A DNA stretch of 64,000 bases from Cronobacter turicensis z3032 (GTDB lineage: Bacteria; Pseudomonadota; Gammaproteobacteria; Enterobacterales; Enterobacteriaceae), in NCBI GenBank assembly GCA_000027065.2, contig FN543093.2, positions 996,074-1,060,073 of the forward strand, given 5' to 3'. A model generated the notes under the pieces. It saw only the letters and a program-made list of their open reading frames with translations. It ran no database searches and was not told the DNA's origin. The position numbers and the translations under genes are program-made. Positions 45,206-57,422 of the stretch are shown piece by piece; the stretch's first letter is position 1; each line of letters opens with the position of its first letter.

Positions 45206-45490
45206 ATGCTTCAGAGTAACGAATACTTTTCCGGTAAAGTGAAATCTATCGGCTTCACCAGCAGCAGTACGGGCCGGGCGAGCGTAGGCGTGATGGCGGA
45301 AGGGGAATACACATTCGGCACCGCGCAGCCGGAAGAGATGACCGTCGTGAGCGGCGCGCTCAATGTCCTGTTGCCGGGCGAAACCGAATGGAAAACGTTT
45401 GAGGCGGGGCAGGTGTTCCATGTGCCGGGGCACAGCGAGTTTCATTTGCAGGTGGCCGAGCCGACATCGTATCTCTGTCGCTACCTGTAA
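45206..45490 (+). CDS. ppnP: Pyrimidine/purine nucleoside phosphorylase PpnP
   Basis: A 94-residue cupin-fold protein, the same length as E. coli PpnP (YaiE), which cleaves nucleosides with phosphate. [37 protein letters not shown] and [11 protein letters not shown] are characteristic. ATG 45206 follows AAGGG; the open frame upstream to 45137 is not part of the gene. It is convergent with rdgC, with a CCCGGGCGGGG hairpin between them. Confidence 0.92.
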   Translation: MLQSNEYFSGKVKSIGFTSSSTGRASVGVMAEGEYTFGTAQPEEMTVVSGALNVLLPGETEWKTFEAGQVFHVPGHSEFHLQVAEPTSYLCRYL

Positions 45491-45523
45491 GCGCGCCGCC
45501 CCGGGCGGGGCGACGCGAATGCA

Positions 45524-46435
45524 TCAGCGTTGGGCTTCTCCGCCCAGCGCTTCCACTAAGTTCTGAATCAGCGCCGCCAGTTCGCCCGTCATCAGCGTGA
45601 AATCGGCGTCAAAGCGTTGCGCCACATCTTCACGCGCAATGTCGTCGTTCTGATCGCGCAGCTCATCAGCAAATTTCAGGCGTTTCAGCGAGCCGTCGTC
45701 GCACAGCATAAACTGCACGCGCTGCTGCCAGTCGAGCGCCAGTTTGGTGACCACTTTACCCGCTTCGATATGTACCGCGATTTCGTCGCTCACCAGCTCC
45801 TGCTTTTTACAGCGGATCACGCCGCCATCTTCCAGTATGGCTTTAAGCTCTGCTTCATCCAGCAGCTGAAAACCCTGCGGCACGTTATTGGCGCGCACCC
45901 ATTCGGTGAGCGTCAGCTCAATCGGGTTTTCCAGCGTCAGCGGCACCACCGGCAGCGAGCCGAGGCTTTTACGCAGCAGCGCCAGGGTATCTTCCGCTTT
46001 TTTGGCGCTCGCGCAGTCCACCACGATAAGACCCGTGGCGGTATCAATCCACATCATGGTCTGGCTGAAGCGGCTGAAGGCGCGCGGCAGCAGTGAATGC
46101 AGCACTTCATCTTTCAGCGAATCTTTTTCCGTCTTTTTAAGCTTGCGGCCCTGATCGGCCTCCAGACGGGCGATTTTCGCCTCCAGCGCCTGCTTGATAA
46201 CCGGCGCGGGCAGGATTTTCTCTTCTTTGCGCGCGCAAATCACAATCTGGCCGTTAACGGCGTGGGTAAGCGCGTCGCTGCTGCCGCCCATGGGCGGCAC
46301 CCAGCCGGTTTTCGCCATATCCTGGCTGCCGCACGGGGTGAAGGTAAACGCAGCTAACTGTTTTTCCATCTCATCCGCACGCAACGCGGCGTCGCGGTTT
46401 AAACGGTAAACCATTAAATTTTTGAACCACAGCAT
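45524..46435 (-). CDS. rdgC: Recombination-associated protein RdgC
   Basis: A 303-residue nucleoid-associated protein, the same length as E. coli RdgC. It forms a dimeric ring around DNA and restrains RecA loading. It starts [15 protein letters not shown] at ATG 46435; an upstream in-frame ATG at 46474 is less likely. [20 protein letters not shown] and VKRL-type C-terminal segments match. It ends in LGGEAQR, 33 bases past the convergent ppnP end. Confidence 0.94.
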   Translation of the reverse strand: MLWFKNLMVYRLNRDAALRADEMEKQLAAFTFTPCGSQDMAKTGWVPPMGGSSDALTHAVNGQIVICARKEEKILPAPVIKQALEAKIARLEADQGRKLKKTEKDSLKDEVLHSLLPRAFSRFSQTMMWIDTATGLIVVDCASAKKAEDTLALLRKSLGSLPVVPLTLENPIELTLTEWVRANNVPQGFQLLDEAELKAILEDGGVIRCKKQELVSDEIAVHIEAGKVVTKLALDWQQRVQFMLCDDGSLKRLKFADELRDQNDDIAREDVAQRFDADFTLMTGELAALIQNLVEALGGEAQR

Positions 46436-46561
46436 GTTAATTTCCACGGCCTGGTAGTTAAACGCAGCGGGCATGATAACGAATCAGCCGCGGCGTTTCA
46501 TTGCCTTTCACGGACAGGTTATCTACTCTCCTGATAAGTCATTGAATATGAGGAAGCAGAC

Positions 46562-47473
46562 GTGCGTATTGGGATCGATTTAGGCGGCACCAAAACCGAA
46601 GTGATTGCGCTCAGCGACGACGGCGAGCAGCGTTTTCGCCACCGCGTGCCGACGCCGCGTGACGATTACCCGCAAACCATCGAGACGATAGCCGGTCTCG
46701 TTGAGCTTGCCGAAAAAGAGACCGGCGAGCGCGGCACCGTGGGCGTCGGCATTCCGGGCACGCTCTCGCCTTATACCGGCGTCGTTAAAAATGCCAACTC
46801 AACATGGCTGAACGGCCAGGCGCTGGATAAAGATCTCAGCGCGCGGCTGGCGCGCGAGGTGCGGCTCGCCAACGACGCCAACTGTTTTGCCGTGTCTGAG
46901 GCCGTCGATGGCGCGGCGAAAGGCGCGCAGACGGTCTTTGCGGTCATTATCGGCACCGGCTGCGGCTCCGGCATTGCGCTGGGCGGCGCAAGCCACATCG
47001 GGGCCAACGGCAACGCGGGCGAGTGGGGGCATAATCCGCTGCCGTGGATGGATGAAGACGAGCTGCGCTACCGTGAAGACGTGCCGTGCTACTGCGGCAA
47101 ACAGGGCTGTATCGAAACCTTTATCTCCGGCACCGGCTTTGCGACTGACTATCATCGCCTGAGCGGCCAGCCGCTCAAGGGCAGTGAAATCATCCGGCTG
47201 GTAGAGGCCCAGGACGCGCTGGCGGAGCTCACGCTCAGCCGCTACGAGATGCGGCTTGCGAAATCGCTGGCGCATATCGTCAATATTCTTGACCCGGACG
47301 TGATTGTGCTGGGCGGAGGCATGAGCAATGTCGACCGGCTCTATAAAACCGTGCCGCCGCTGATGAAACACTGGGTGTTTGGCGGCGAGTGCGAAACGCC
47401 GGTGCGCAAAGCGGTGCATGGCGATTCGAGCGGCGTGCGCGGCGCCGCGTGGCTCTGGCCCGTGGTGCGTTAA
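46562..47473 (+). CDS. mak: Fructokinase Mak (ROK family)
   Basis: A 303-residue cytoplasmic ROK-family sugar kinase that phosphorylates fructose (manno(fructo)kinase). The ATP motif IDLGGTKTE, the ROK zinc site [15 protein letters not shown] and [18 protein letters not shown] are present. It starts with GTG 46562, with GAGGAAGC 6-13 bases upstream. It is divergent from rdgC. araJ, which follows mak in E. coli, is absent; sbcC comes next on the other strand. Confidence 0.93.
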   Translation: MRIGIDLGGTKTEVIALSDDGEQRFRHRVPTPRDDYPQTIETIAGLVELAEKETGERGTVGVGIPGTLSPYTGVVKNANSTWLNGQALDKDLSARLAREVRLANDANCFAVSEAVDGAAKGAQTVFAVIIGTGCGSGIALGGASHIGANGNAGEWGHNPLPWMDEDELRYREDVPCYCGKQGCIETFISGTGFATDYHRLSGQPLKGSEIIRLVEAQDALAELTLSRYEMRLAKSLAHIVNILDPDVIVLGGGMSNVDRLYKTVPPLMKHWVFGGECETPVRKAVHGDSSGVRGAAWLWPVVR

Positions 47474-47482
47474 TATAAAAAG

Positions 47483-47506
47483 AAAGGGGCGCAACGCCCC
47501 TTTTTT
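47483..47506. terminator. Bidirectional terminator between mak and sbcC
   Basis: AAAGGGGCG and CGCCCCTTT with a CAA loop are followed by TTT on the plus strand; on the minus strand TTTCTTTTT follows. It can serve both convergent genes. Confidence 0.88.
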
Positions 47507-47513
47507 ATCGGCC

Positions 47514-50500
47514 TTAATCGACCTGATACTCCCGCGCCAGGCGGCTCACGCCAAGGCCGTTAATTTTTCTGACCTTGATCTGCACCGGGATACGTTCTTT
47601 CATCGCCTCTACATGACTGATGACGCCGATGGTTTTGCCGCTGGCGTTCAGCGCGTCGAGGGCGTCGAGCGCCGTATCAAGCGTCTGCGCATCCAGGGTG
47701 CCGAAACCCTCATCAAGGAACAGCGAGTCGATACGGGTTTTGTGGCTCACCAGATCCGAGAGCGCCAGCGCCAGCGCAAGGCTCACCAGGAAGCTTTCGC
47801 CGCCGGAGAGCGTGCGGGTGTCGCGTACCGCATCCGCCTGCCAGGTGTCCACCACTTCCAGCTCCAGATCCTCGCTCAGCTTGCGTTTAAGCAGGTAACG
47901 GCCATGCAGGCGCGTCAGCTGGTTATTGGCCAGCCAGACCAGATTATCCAGCGTCAGCCCCTGGGCGAACTTACGGAATTTATCCCCTTTCTGCGAGCCG
48001 ACCAGATGGTTGAGCTGGCCCCATTCGTCGGCCTCGCGCCGCGCCTGGTCAATCTGCCCGAGAAGGGCGGCAAGCTGCGTGCGGCTCTCTTCATCCTGGC
48101 GCAGCTGCTGACGCAGTTCTCCCTGACGCGTGGTGTTGTCACGCAGTTGCTCCGTGATAACCGCCAGCGCGGCCTCGCTCTGACGGGCGTCAGCGGCGTC
48201 GTCCATCAATGCCGGGCGCGCGCTCAGGTGGCGCTCCAGCGCCTGCTGCGCCTGTGTAAGCAGCGTATGTTGCGCCTCGCGCTCGCGCTCCAGTCGCTGT
48301 TTTTGCGCTTCGAGCTGACTGCGGGTGGCCTCATCAAGCAGGGCGGCGAGAAATGCCGCTTTATCCTCAAACGGGCTGGCGGTAAGCGCCGCGTCGAAAT
48401 CTTGCTGGACGCTCTGGTAGCGGGCGCGCTCCTGCTCAAGCTGCGCGCCGAGCGTCTGCCACTGCGCTTCCAGCGATAAACAGCGCGTATGGATCTCCTG
48501 GCCCGCGCGCGGCAGTTCGTCTGCGGATAACGATGCCGCCTGCGCGTCGCCCTCCTGCGGCAACAGGGTCAATAGGGCTTCACAGGCGGAAAGCTGTTCA
48601 CGCAGGCGCTGCTGGCGCTCGTGGTGCTGCTGCCAGCGGCGCGCCTCTTCTTCACGTTCGGCGAACCACGGCGCGGGGTTGTCGTCATCCGGCGCGGGCA
48701 GCGCGAAAGCGTCGAGCTGGTCGCACAGCGCGTTCTGCTGAGTCTGACAGGCGGCGTCCAGCGTGGTTATCTGACGCAGCGCGCCGTCAATGGCGGCGTC
48801 CAGCATCTGGCGCTCGCGCAGCAGATGCAACTGCTGTTCGCGGCGGGTCTGCGCGTCAAGCCAGGGGGTGAGATCCTCGCCCGGCGCATAATCCAGCGCG
48901 GCGGCGGCGCACAGCGTCTGCCATTGTGAGGTGAGCGCTTGCTCCTCTTCCAGCAAGCTTGCCGCTTCGCTTTCCTGCTGCTGACGCTGTTTCATCAGCG
49001 CGTCGAGCTTGCCGCGGAGCGCCGCGCCTTCGGTGCCGAGCTGCTCTTTCTCCTGCTCAAGCTGCGCAAGACGCAGGCGGCTCGCGTCAGGCGTCAGCGC
49101 CTGGTACGCCTCAACGGCCGGGTGCTCGGTCGCGCCGCAGAGCGGGCAGGGGCTGCCGGGTTGCAGTCGCGCGCGCTCTTCAACGAGGCTCGCGATGCGT
49201 TGCTCCAGCTCGCAGACTGCTTTCGCGCGGGTGACCTCGTCCTGTTTGGTTTTGTAATCCTGACGCTTTTGCGCCAGCTGTTGTTCGGCGAGCTGAATTT
49301 GCGTTTGCAGGGCGCTGGTCGTCTCCTGCAGGCGCGCTTTACGGCGCGTCAGCGGCGCGAAAGTTGACTGAAGCGTCGAAAGCTTCTGACGCAGCGGCCG
49401 CTGGTCGTTAAGCTGCGCCAGCGCCTGAGCGGCGTCATCCGGCGAGAGCGCCAGCCCGGCATCCGGCAGCGCGTCGCGCTTGCGGCGAGTGGCGTCGAGC
49501 GTCTCGTTCAGCGCGCGCAGCTGCGCGCGATCGCGCTTTTGTTGCGCCAGCACCGCGCGCCAGCCCGCGAGCTCGCTGCTCCACAGGCGGTAGCGGTCGT
49601 GCTCCGCAAGCCAGCGGCCCAGTTCGCCGAGCTCGTGCGTCTGGGCTTGCGCCTGTTGCGCGGCGGCCTGGCGGATCTCCCGGCGGCGCTGCTGGCTTTC
49701 CTGTAAGCGAACGCTTACTTCTTCATGCTTGCGACCAGTGGCGGCAAGGGCGGTTTCCAGCTCCTGACTACGCAGCCAGGCCGGGCGCAGTTTTTCCGCC
49801 GGTAGCGCCGTTTCAAGACGCGCCAGCTGCGGCGCGGCGGCCAGTAGTGCCTGATCTGCCGCCGCCGCCGCATGGCCCGCCGCGTCCTGGGCGCTGGCAA
49901 GCGCCGTGCGCTGCGTCAGCCACAGGTGTTCTTGCTGTAACTGGCGCTGGCGGGCGAGCAGCGTTTTTTCATCGTCAGTGAGCGCCTGCAAACCTGTGGT
50001 TAAGCTTTCGCGCTGCGCATCGTCCAGCAGCCGCACGCCCTGCGCCTGGGATTCGAGCTTCTCAAGCTGGCTACGCGCCTCTTTATGCTGTTCGAAAATA
50101 CGCGCCGAGACCTGGCCGTAGATTTCAGTGCCGGTCAGCTCTTCCAGCAGTTCGGCGCGCGCTTTGGCCTCGGCATTGAGAAAGGCGGCGAACTGCCCCT
50201 GCGAGAGCATCATGGAGCGGGTGAAACGGTCGTAATCCAGACCCGTCAGCGCGGCTATTCTGTCGAGTTTATCTTTAATTTTATCGGCGACGATTTTGCC
50301 GTCTTCGCAGCGCGCCAGCTCCACGCGCGGCGCCTGCAGATTGCCGTCCGGCAGGCCCCGCGCGCGGCTCTGGCTCCAGAACGCGCGCCAGGCGACGCCT
50401 TTTACTTCAAACTCCACTTCTGCCAGGCATTCGGCGGTATCGCGCGTCATCAGGTCATTCTGGCTTTGCGACAGCGCGTTCAGGCGCGGCGTGCGGTGGT

Positions 50501-50663
50501 AGAGCGCAAGGCAGATGGCGTCAAGCAGCGTGGTTTTACCCGCGCCGGTCGGCCCGGTGATGGCGAACAGCCCGTTGCTCGCGAACGGCTCGGCGGTGAA
50601 GTCGATTTTCCATTCGCCTTTCAGCGAGTTCAGGTTTTTCAGCCGCAGGGTTAAGATTTTCAT
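47514..50663 (-). CDS. sbcC: Exonuclease subunit SbcC
   Basis: A 1,049-residue SMC/Rad50-like ATPase that with SbcD cleaves hairpin and palindromic DNA. Walker A is [20 protein letters not shown] near residue 37. Long coiled coils flank the zinc hook [14 protein letters not shown] (about 500). The C-terminal signature is [20 protein letters not shown] and Walker [12 protein letters not shown]. Length is as expected. Its ATG overlaps the end of sbcD by 4 bases. Confidence 0.95.
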   Translation of the reverse strand: MKILTLRLKNLNSLKGEWKIDFTAEPFASNGLFAITGPTGAGKTTLLDAICLALYHRTPRLNALSQSQNDLMTRDTAECLAEVEFEVKGVAWRAFWSQSRARGLPDGNLQAPRVELARCEDGKIVADKIKDKLDRIAALTGLDYDRFTRSMMLSQGQFAAFLNAEAKARAELLEELTGTEIYGQVSARIFEQHKEARSQLEKLESQAQGVRLLDDAQRESLTTGLQALTDDEKTLLARQRQLQQEHLWLTQRTALASAQDAAGHAAAAADQALLAAAPQLARLETALPAEKLRPAWLRSQELETALAATGRKHEEVSVRLQESQQRRREIRQAAAQQAQAQTHELGELGRWLAEHDRYRLWSSELAGWRAVLAQQKRDRAQLRALNETLDATRRKRDALPDAGLALSPDDAAQALAQLNDQRPLRQKLSTLQSTFAPLTRRKARLQETTSALQTQIQLAEQQLAQKRQDYKTKQDEVTRAKAVCELEQRIASLVEERARLQPGSPCPLCGATEHPAVEAYQALTPDASRLRLAQLEQEKEQLGTEGAALRGKLDALMKQRQQQESEAASLLEEEQALTSQWQTLCAAAALDYAPGEDLTPWLDAQTRREQQLHLLRERQMLDAAIDGALRQITTLDAACQTQQNALCDQLDAFALPAPDDDNPAPWFAEREEEARRWQQHHERQQRLREQLSACEALLTLLPQEGDAQAASLSADELPRAGQEIHTRCLSLEAQWQTLGAQLEQERARYQSVQQDFDAALTASPFEDKAAFLAALLDEATRSQLEAQKQRLEREREAQHTLLTQAQQALERHLSARPALMDDAADARQSEAALAVITEQLRDNTTRQGELRQQLRQDEESRTQLAALLGQIDQARREADEWGQLNHLVGSQKGDKFRKFAQGLTLDNLVWLANNQLTRLHGRYLLKRKLSEDLELEVVDTWQADAVRDTRTLSGGESFLVSLALALALSDLVSHKTRIDSLFLDEGFGTLDAQTLDTALDALDALNASGKTIGVISHVEAMKERIPVQIKVRKINGLGVSRLAREYQVD

Positions 50664-51874
50664 GCTTCGTCCTCCTCGTGCAGGCTTTCCAGCGTGCGGG
50701 CGAAGAGCGTGCGCAACTGCGCTTTCTCCGGCTCCTCCAGGGCTTCCAGCTCCAGGCGGCGTTCAAACACCTCCTCCACCCCCAGCTCGCTGAGCGTTTC
50801 GGTGCTGAGCGAGCCAAGCGCGCGCTCGCGCATTTCACGGCTGCGGCGCAGCAGAACGACTTCCACCGGCAGGCTTTCGGTCAGCTGGCTTATCTGGCGG
50901 TGCATATCATGCAGAAATTCGCCGGTGTCGATTTCGATATCGAGCCACACTCTGGGCTCGTCCGGCGCATCGCGCCACTGTTCGAGCTGCGCGGTGATAG
51001 ACTCCAGGCTGCCTTTCAGTACCGCCAGCGGCTGGCTGACCGGCACCGGCAGGGCCGTGACGTCGCGCAGTTTGCCGTCGGCGAACTCCACCAGATAAAC
51101 GCTTTTCTCTTTACCGGTTTCATCAAAGCTCAGCGCAATCGGCGAGCCGCTGTAGCGGATATGCTCGCAGCCCGCGACTTTCTGGGCGCGGTGAATATGC
51201 CCCAGCGCGATATAATCGGCGGGCGGAAAGCGGTCCGCCGGAAAGGCGTCGAGCGTGCCTATATAGATGTCGCGCACCGCGTCGCTTTTGGTGACGCCCA
51301 CGGTGGTAAGATGGCCGGTCGCGATAATCGGCAGATTACGCTCGCCGCGAAGCTGGCAGGCGGCCTCATAGCTTTGCTGATAGTGCTGGCTGATGGCCTC
51401 CAGCAACTGCTGCTGTTTTTCCCGGCCCGACTGCCCGCTGAGGCTTCGCAGCACGTCGCGCGGGCGTAAAAACGGCACCGGGCAGAGCACCGCGCCCGGC
51501 TCGCCGTCGCGGCGGTATAATAACGTGGCCTGGCTTTCCGGCGTGAGCTGCGCGCTGGCGATGACCTGCGTGTTCAGGCAGGCCAGCAGCTCGCGGGATT
51601 CATTGAGCGTCGCCACCGAATCATGGTTGCCGCCAAGCACGATAAGCGGGCAGTTTGCCGCCTGAAGTTTGACGACAAAGCGGTTATAGAGCTCGCGCGC
51701 ATAGCTGGGCGGCGCGCCGGTATCAAAGATGTCGCCTGCGACAATAATCGCATCTACCTGATGCGCCATTGCCGCCTCCAGCAGCCAGTCGAGAAAGGCT
51801 TCATGTTCGGCGGCGCGGCTTTTGGCGTAAAAATTTTGACCAAGATGCCAGTCTGAGGTATGCAGAATACGCAT
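50660..51874 (-). CDS. sbcD: Exonuclease subunit SbcD
   Basis: A 404-residue Mre11-like phosphoesterase, the nuclease partner of SbcC. Metal motifs are HTSDWHLGQ at the start, [26 protein letters not shown] and LGHIHRAQ. It precedes sbcC with a 4-base overlap and is divergent from phoB across 198 bases holding a Pho-box array. Confidence 0.95.
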   Translation of the reverse strand: MRILHTSDWHLGQNFYAKSRAAEHEAFLDWLLEAAMAHQVDAIIVAGDIFDTGAPPSYARELYNRFVVKLQAANCPLIVLGGNHDSVATLNESRELLACLNTQVIASAQLTPESQATLLYRRDGEPGAVLCPVPFLRPRDVLRSLSGQSGREKQQQLLEAISQHYQQSYEAACQLRGERNLPIIATGHLTTVGVTKSDAVRDIYIGTLDAFPADRFPPADYIALGHIHRAQKVAGCEHIRYSGSPIALSFDETGKEKSVYLVEFADGKLRDVTALPVPVSQPLAVLKGSLESITAQLEQWRDAPDEPRVWLDIEIDTGEFLHDMHRQISQLTESLPVEVVLLRRSREMRERALGSLSTETLSELGVEEVFERRLELEALEEPEKAQLRTLFARTLESLHEEDEA

Positions 51875-51976
51875 GGGATGCCCTGTGGCGAAAAAGCGAG
51901 AAGGGGATTATAAACATCCAGTACGGCGGGTGTCCTGTTTCGTCGCGCCGCCGGGTTTTACCGCACGCGCTGACAG

Positions 51977-52023
51977 GTCATCTTACGGTCATCTTTTTCA
52001 TAAATCTGTCATAAATCTGACGC
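51977..52023 (+). promoter_or_regulatory. Pho-box array of phoB
   Basis: Repeats in 11-bp phase: GGTCAT and CGGTCAT (51977-51994), TTTCAT (51995-52000), CTGTCAT (52006-52012) and CTGACGC (52017-52023). A CATAAT -10 element (52022-52027) follows. The proximal 18-bp box is near identical to that of E. coli phoB. PhoB autoactivation under phosphate starvation is expected; effects on divergent sbcDC are possible. Confidence 0.88.
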
Positions 52024-52072
52024 ATAATGGCGCCGCATTACATACTGTTTACTTTATTTAACAGGGCGAATC

Positions 52073-52762
52073 ATGGCGAGACGTATTCTGGTCGTTGAAG
52101 ATGAAGCACCTATCCGCGAGATGGTGTGTTTCGTACTGGAGCAAAATGGCTTCCAGCCGGTGGAAGCGGAAGATTATGACAGTGCGGTGAATCAACTCAA
52201 TGAGCCCTGGCCCGATCTGATTCTGCTGGACTGGATGCTGCCCGGCGGATCGGGGATCCAGTTTATTAAGCATATCAAACGCGAAGCGCTGACCCGCGAG
52301 ATCCCGGTGGTGATGCTGACCGCGCGCGGTGAAGAAGAAGATCGCGTGCGTGGGCTGGAAACGGGCGCCGACGATTACATTACCAAACCGTTCTCCCCGA
52401 AAGAGCTGGTGGCGCGTATTAAAGCAGTCATGCGCCGTATCTCGCCGATGGCGGTGGATGAAGTCATCGAAATGCAGGGCTTAAGCCTCGATCCGTCATC
52501 GCACCGCGTGATGACCGGCGAAAATCCCCTCGATATGGGGCCGACCGAATTCAAGCTGTTACATTTCTTTATGACGCACCCGGAGCGCGTTTACAGCCGT
52601 GAACAGCTGCTGAACCACGTCTGGGGCACCAATGTGTATGTGGAAGATCGTACCGTGGATGTGCATATCCGCCGCCTGCGCAAGGCGCTGGAACACAGCG
52701 GTCATGACAGAATGGTACAAACGGTGCGCGGTACGGGTTATCGGTTCTCAACCCGTTTTTAA
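52073..52762 (+). CDS. phoB: Phosphate response regulator PhoB
   Basis: A 229-residue OmpR-type response regulator, the same length as E. coli PhoB. The receiver domain (1-120) has the phospho-acceptor Asp in [13 protein letters not shown]; the acidic pocket is VVEDEAP and the Lys is in YITKPFSP. The winged-helix DNA-binding domain (about 130-229) ends [13 protein letters not shown]. It binds Pho boxes, including its own and probably that of the olsF-like gene. phoR follows after 22 bases. Confidence 0.97.
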   Translation: MARRILVVEDEAPIREMVCFVLEQNGFQPVEAEDYDSAVNQLNEPWPDLILLDWMLPGGSGIQFIKHIKREALTREIPVVMLTARGEEEDRVRGLETGADDYITKPFSPKELVARIKAVMRRISPMAVDEVIEMQGLSLDPSSHRVMTGENPLDMGPTEFKLLHFFMTHPERVYSREQLLNHVWGTNVYVEDRTVDVHIRRLRKALEHSGHDRMVQTVRGTGYRFSTRF

Positions 52763-52784
52763 ACCCAAAACAGGAGTGTGACGC

Positions 52785-54098
52785 GTGCTGGAACGGCTGT
52801 CATGGAAAAGACTGGTGCTGGAGCTGTTGCTGTGCTGTATTCCGGCGCTGGTGCTCGGGGCGATATTCGGCTATCTGGCATGGTTTTTACTGGCGGCGGT
52901 AACCGGATTGCTGGTCTGGCATTTCTGGAATCTGCTGCGGCTCTCCTGGTGGCTGTGGGTGGATCGCAGCATGACGCCGCCGCCCGGCAGCGGCAGCTGG
53001 GAACCCTTGCTCTACGGCCTGCACCAGATGCAGTTGCGCAATAAAAAACGCCGTCGCGAACTGGGTAATCTTATCAAACGCTTTCGCAGCGGCGCGGAAT
53101 CCCTGCCGGACGCCGTGGTGCTGACCACGGAAGAAGGCGTTATCTTCTGGTGCAACGGCCTTGCGCAACAGCTTCTCGGCCTGCGCTGGCCCGACGATAA
53201 CGGCCAGAACATCTTAAACCTGCTGCGCTATCCGGAATTCACCAGCTATCTGCGCGGCCAGGAGTTCAACCGGCCATTGCATCTGGTGCTCAATAACGGG
53301 CGTCATCTTGAGTTTCGCGTCATGCCGTACAGCGAAGATCAGCTGCTGATGGTGGCGCGCGACGTCACGCAGATGCATCAGCTCGAAGGCGCCAGGCGCA
53401 ACTTTTTCGCCAACGTCAGCCACGAGTTGCGCACCCCGCTGACCGTGTTGCAGGGCTATCTGGAGATGATGCACGAGCAGACGCTCGAAGGGCCGCTGCG
53501 TGAAAAAGCGCTGCACACGATGCGCGAGCAGACGTACCGCATGGAAGGGCTGGTGAAACAGCTATTGACGCTTTCGAAAATCGAGGCGGCGCCCGCGATG
53601 CAGCTCAACGAGACGATCGACGTGCCGATGATGCTGCGGGTGGTGGAGCGCGAAGCGCAGACGCTCAGCCAGCAGAGGCAGACGTTTACTTTTGAGGTGG
53701 ACCCGCAGCTTAAAGTGCTCGGCAATGACGAGCAGTTGCGCAGCGCGATTTCAAATCTGGTGTATAACGCAGTCAATCATACGCCCGCCGGGACGCACAT
53801 TACGGTGCGCTGGGAGCATGTGGCGAATGGCGCGCGCTTTAGCGTGGCCGACACCGGGCCGGGGATTGCCGCGGAGCATATTCCGCGTCTGACCGAGCGT
53901 TTCTACCGGGTGGACAAGGCGCGTTCGCGCCAGACCGGCGGCAGCGGGCTGGGGCTGGCGATTGTGAAACACGCGCTGACGCACCACGACGCGCGTCTTG
54001 AGATAGAAAGCGCGCCTGGCAAAGGCACCACGTTTTCGTTCCTCCTGCCGGAGCGACTGATTGTCGCCACGCCTGCTAAAGCCGTTTCTGAGGTTTAA
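52785..54098 (+). CDS. phoR: Phosphate sensor histidine kinase PhoR
   Basis: A 437-residue inner-membrane kinase/phosphatase for PhoB. Two close N-terminal helices (about 10-60) lack a periplasmic sensor domain, then a PAS domain and the H-box [20 protein letters not shown]. The ATP domain has the N box ([12 protein letters not shown]), DTGPGIA and [11 protein letters not shown]. It starts with GTG 52785 (as [10 protein letters not shown]), with CAGGAG 8 bases upstream. It is six residues longer than E. coli's. Confidence 0.95.
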   Translation: MLERLSWKRLVLELLLCCIPALVLGAIFGYLAWFLLAAVTGLLVWHFWNLLRLSWWLWVDRSMTPPPGSGSWEPLLYGLHQMQLRNKKRRRELGNLIKRFRSGAESLPDAVVLTTEEGVIFWCNGLAQQLLGLRWPDDNGQNILNLLRYPEFTSYLRGQEFNRPLHLVLNNGRHLEFRVMPYSEDQLLMVARDVTQMHQLEGARRNFFANVSHELRTPLTVLQGYLEMMHEQTLEGPLREKALHTMREQTYRMEGLVKQLLTLSKIEAAPAMQLNETIDVPMMLRVVEREAQTLSQQRQTFTFEVDPQLKVLGNDEQLRSAISNLVYNAVNHTPAGTHITVRWEHVANGARFSVADTGPGIAAEHIPRLTERFYRVDKARSRQTGGSGLGLAIVKHALTHHDARLEIESAPGKGTTFSFLLPERLIVATPAKAVSEV

Positions 54099-54120
54099 TT
54101 CGTAAAGCTTCCTTTCCAGG

Positions 54121-54153
54121 GCCAGCGATAAGCTGGCCTTATTCATTTTTTTG
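54121..54153 (+). terminator. Terminator of phoBR
   Basis: GGCCAGC (54121-54127) and GCTGGCC (54133-54139) flank a GATAA loop; TTATTCATTTTTTT follows. Confidence 0.75.
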
Positions 54154-54496
54154 CCGCCTCTGAACGCTTTTTTCAGCGTTTGGCGCTTTTTTGCTCGCGC
54201 GAATCGCCGGAGGTTTTTTACGATTTTAGATTTTATCACTGCCCTGAAACTTAGATCTGGCATAAAGGTCTGGTTTTACGATCCCGTCTTGCCTTTAAAC
54301 GTTATAAGCGTTTAAATTGCGCCCCTGCTATTGCCAGACCGACTGTTTTTGCGTGGTAAATCGAAAAACAATTCTTCGCCAGCGTAATCGGGAAGCATAT
54401 CCCGCTGTCAGCCCTGGAAATAGCGGCGTTTTCGTCAGGTGACTGGCGGTAAAAAATTATTCAATTTCAACACCACATCCACAGGCAGTAAATCTT
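54154..54496 (+). other. Leader region of brnQ with a second hairpin
   Basis: About 340 bases carry a second hairpin (AACGCT-TTTTTC-AGCGTT, then GGCGCTTTTTT, about 54163-54192) that may back up the phoBR terminator. AAACG-TTATAAG-CGTTT lies near 54298-54314. The rest presumably contains the brnQ promoter. I see no leader peptide with repeated Leu/Ile/Val codons and no known riboswitch. Confidence 0.4.
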
Positions 54497-55816
54497 ATGA
54501 CCCATCACTTAAAATCGCGCGACATTATCGCACTGGGGTTTATGACCTTTGCGTTGTTCGTCGGCGCGGGCAATATCATTTTCCCTCCTATGGTTGGTTT
54601 GCAGGCCGGTCCGCATGTCTGGACGGCGGCGATCGGCTTTCTTATTACCGCCGTGGGTCTGCCTGTGCTGACCGTGGTGGCGCTGGCGAAAGTCGGCGGC
54701 GGCGTTGACAGCCTGAGCCATCCGATTGGCCGCGTGGCGGGCATTCTGCTGGCGACGGTTTGCTATCTGGCCGTCGGGCCGCTGTTCGCGACGCCGCGCA
54801 CCGCGACCGTGTCGTTTGAAGTGGGCATTGCGCCGCTCACCGGCGACGGCGCGCTGCCGCTGCTTATCTACAGCCTGGTCTACTTCGCGCTGGTGATCCT
54901 GGTGTCGCTCTATCCGGGCAAACTGCTGGATACCGTGGGTAACTTCCTGGCGCCGCTGAAAATCATCGCGCTGGTGGTGCTGTCTGTGGCGGCGATTGTC
55001 TGGCCGGCGGGCGATATCAGCGTGGCGACGGAGGCCTATGAGAAAGCGGCGTTCTCCAACGGCTTCGTCAACGGCTATCTGACGATGGATACGCTGGGCG
55101 CGATGGTGTTCGGGATTGTTATCGTCAACGCGGCCCGTTCGCGCGGCGTCACTGATTCTCGTCTGCTGACGCGCTACACCATTTTCGCGGGCCTGATGGC
55201 GGGCGTCGGCCTGACGCTGCTCTACCTGGCGCTGTTCCGTCTGGGCTCTGACAGCGCGACGCTGGTCGATCAATCCGTTAACGGCGCGGCAATCCTTCAC
55301 GCCTATGTTCAGCACACCTTCGGCGGCGCGGGCAGCTTCCTGCTGGCGGCGCTGATCTTCCTGGCGTGCATGGTGACGGCGGTGGGCCTGACCTGCGCCT
55401 GCGCCGAGTTCTTCGCGCAATACCTGCCGCTCTCTTACCGCGCGCTGGTGTTTATCCTGGGTCTCTTCTCCATGGTGGTGTCGAACCTCGGCTTAAGCCA
55501 GCTGATTCAGTTCTCTATTCCGGTGCTGACGGCCATCTATCCGCCGTGTATCGCACTTGTTGTACTGAGCTTTACCCGCGGCTGGTGGCATAATTCGGGC
55601 CGTGTTATCGCCCCGGCGATGGCGGTCAGTCTGCTGTTCGGTTTGATTGATGGGGTGAAAGCCTCGGCGATAAGCGGTATCCTTCCGGCCTGGACTCAGA
55701 AACTGCCGATGGCGGATCAGGGGCTGGCCTGGCTGCTGCCGACCATCGTGATTACGGTGGCGGCGGTGGTCTGGGATCGCGCGACCGGACGGAGCGTCAC
55801 AACTACCGCTCACTGA
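54497..55816 (+). CDS. brnQ: Branched-chain amino acid transporter BrnQ
   Basis: A 439-residue LIVCS-family inner-membrane symporter, the same length as E. coli BrnQ, importing leucine, isoleucine and valine. It starts [20 protein letters not shown] and has about twelve helices; [17 protein letters not shown] is the TM1 signature. CAGGCAG precedes the start. It is followed by its own terminator and then proY, as in E. coli. Confidence 0.95.
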   Translation: MTHHLKSRDIIALGFMTFALFVGAGNIIFPPMVGLQAGPHVWTAAIGFLITAVGLPVLTVVALAKVGGGVDSLSHPIGRVAGILLATVCYLAVGPLFATPRTATVSFEVGIAPLTGDGALPLLIYSLVYFALVILVSLYPGKLLDTVGNFLAPLKIIALVVLSVAAIVWPAGDISVATEAYEKAAFSNGFVNGYLTMDTLGAMVFGIVIVNAARSRGVTDSRLLTRYTIFAGLMAGVGLTLLYLALFRLGSDSATLVDQSVNGAAILHAYVQHTFGGAGSFLLAALIFLACMVTAVGLTCACAEFFAQYLPLSYRALVFILGLFSMVVSNLGLSQLIQFSIPVLTAIYPPCIALVVLSFTRGWWHNSGRVIAPAMAVSLLFGLIDGVKASAISGILPAWTQKLPMADQGLAWLLPTIVITVAAVVWDRATGRSVTTTAH

Positions 55817-55833
55817 TCGTCGGTTGATTGTTG

Positions 55834-55862
55834 AACCACGGGGCCTGGCTCCGTGGTTTTTT
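55834..55862 (+). terminator. Terminator of brnQ
   Basis: AACCACGG and CCGTGGTT flank GGCCTGGCT; a run of T residues follows to 55862. Confidence 0.85.
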
Positions 55863-55886
55863 ATTGTATGACGTGGTACTGGAAAG

Positions 55887-57254
55887 ATGGAAAACGAGAA
55901 CAAGCTCAAGCGCGGATTGAGTACAAGACACATCCGCTTTATGGCGCTGGGTTCAGCGATTGGCACCGGCCTGTTTTACGGCTCGGCGGACGCCATCAAA
56001 ATGGCGGGCCCGAGCGTACTGCTGGCTTACATCATTGGCGGCGTGGCGGCGTATATCATTATGCGCGCGCTCGGCGAGATGTCAGTACATAACCCGGCGG
56101 CGAGCTCCTTCTCTCGCTATGCGCAGGATAACCTCGGCCCGCTCGCAGGCTATATCACTGGCTGGACCTACTGCTTTGAAATTCTGATCGTCGCCATCGC
56201 CGACGTCACCGCGTTCGGCATCTATATGGGCGTCTGGTTCCCGACGGTGCCGCACTGGGTCTGGGTGCTGAGCGTGGTGCTTATCATCTGCGCCATTAAT
56301 CTGATGAGCGTGAAAGTGTTCGGCGAGCTGGAGTTCTGGTTCTCGTTCTTTAAAGTCGCCACCATTATCATCATGATCGCGGCCGGGATCGGCATCATCA
56401 TCTGGGGCATCGGCAACGGCGGCCAGCCGACCGGCATACATAATCTCTGGAGCAACGGCGGCTTCTTCGCGAACGGCTGGATTGGCACCGTGATGGCGCT
56501 GCAAATGGTGATGTTCGCCTACGGCGGCATTGAGATTATCGGCATCACCGCTGGTGAAGCCAAAGATCCGGCCACCTCCATCCCGCGCGCTATTAACTCC
56601 GTGCCGCTGCGTATTCTGGTGTTCTACGTGGGTACGCTGTTCGTGATTATGTCCATCTACCCATGGAATGAAGTCGGCACCAACGGCAGCCCGTTTGTGC
56701 TGACATTCCAGCATATGGGGATCACCGTTGCGGCGGGCATTCTGAATTTCGTGGTGCTGACGGCGTCGCTGTCGGCGATTAACAGCGACGTGTTCGGCGT
56801 GGGCCGTATGCTGCACGGCATGGCCGAGCAGGGCAGCGCGCCGAAAGTGTTCGCCAAAACATCGCGCCGCGGCATTCCGTGGGTGACAGTGGTGGTGATG
56901 TGCTTTGCGATGCTGCTGGCGGTTTATCTTAACTACATCATGCCGGAAAACGTCTTCCTGGTGATTGCGTCGCTCGCGACCTTTGCGACCGTCTGGGTCT
57001 GGATAATGATCCTGCTCTCGCAGGTGGCGTTCCGCCGCCGTCTGAGCGCGGATGAAGTGAAGGCCCTGAAGTTCAAGGTGCCGGGCGGGGTGGCGACGAC
57101 CATCGTCGGCCTGATTTTCCTGGCGTTTATCATCGCGCTGATTGGCTATCATCCGGATACCCGCATTTCGCTCTACGTTGGTTTCGCGTGGATTGCGCTG
57201 CTACTGCTGGGCTGGGTGTTCAAACGCCGCCGCGACGCTCGTCTTTCCGCGTAA
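55887..57254 (+). CDS. proY: Proline-specific permease ProY
   Basis: A 455-residue APC-superfamily transporter with twelve helices. It begins [20 protein letters not shown] with [21 protein letters not shown] as TM1; [16 protein letters not shown], the family motif, follows. E. coli ProY is 457 residues and is cryptic for proline uptake. AAAGATGG precedes the start. A strong CATCCCCGCC-type hairpin (57265-57288) lies after the stop. Confidence 0.93.
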   Translation: MENENKLKRGLSTRHIRFMALGSAIGTGLFYGSADAIKMAGPSVLLAYIIGGVAAYIIMRALGEMSVHNPAASSFSRYAQDNLGPLAGYITGWTYCFEILIVAIADVTAFGIYMGVWFPTVPHWVWVLSVVLIICAINLMSVKVFGELEFWFSFFKVATIIIMIAAGIGIIIWGIGNGGQPTGIHNLWSNGGFFANGWIGTVMALQMVMFAYGGIEIIGITAGEAKDPATSIPRAINSVPLRILVFYVGTLFVIMSIYPWNEVGTNGSPFVLTFQHMGITVAAGILNFVVLTASLSAINSDVFGVGRMLHGMAEQGSAPKVFAKTSRRGIPWVTVVVMCFAMLLAVYLNYIMPENVFLVIASLATFATVWVWIMILLSQVAFRRRLSADEVKALKFKVPGGVATTIVGLIFLAFIIALIGYHPDTRISLYVGFAWIALLLLGWVFKRRRDARLSA

Positions 57255-57264
57255 CGCTCCCTTC

Positions 57265-57288
57265 CATCCCCGCCGCCTGGCGGGGATG
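57265..57288 (+). terminator. Hairpin after proY
   Basis: CATCCCCGCC and GGCGGGGATG form a 10-bp stem with a GCCT loop; the tail TCATTTT is only moderately T-rich. Confidence 0.65.
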
Positions 57289-57329
57289 TCATTTTCGCTC
57301 TACGATCAACGTCGTTTCTCCGCCTCCCG

Positions 57330-57339
57330 TCTCCTCCCC
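57330..57339 (-). promoter_or_regulatory. MalT-box candidate before malZ
   Basis: On the minus strand the sequence GGGGAGGAGA matches the MalT box GGGGAKGAGG at 9 of 10 bases. It lies 83 bases before malZ. MalT with maltotriose activates malZ in E. coli. A weaker forward match (GAATGAGG) lies near 57350. Confidence 0.5.
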
Positions 57340-57422
57340 CAATAAAATCCAGAATGAGGAAGGCGCGCGGTTGTCCGTGTGGAAAGATGCGCCTGTTTTC
57401 TGTCGATTAAGGATCAAAGTGT

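Noticed and set aside
54154..54496. Attenuator or riboswitch controlling brnQ
   Set aside because: Hairpins are present, but no leader peptide rich in Leu/Ile/Val codons and no known aptamer pattern was found.
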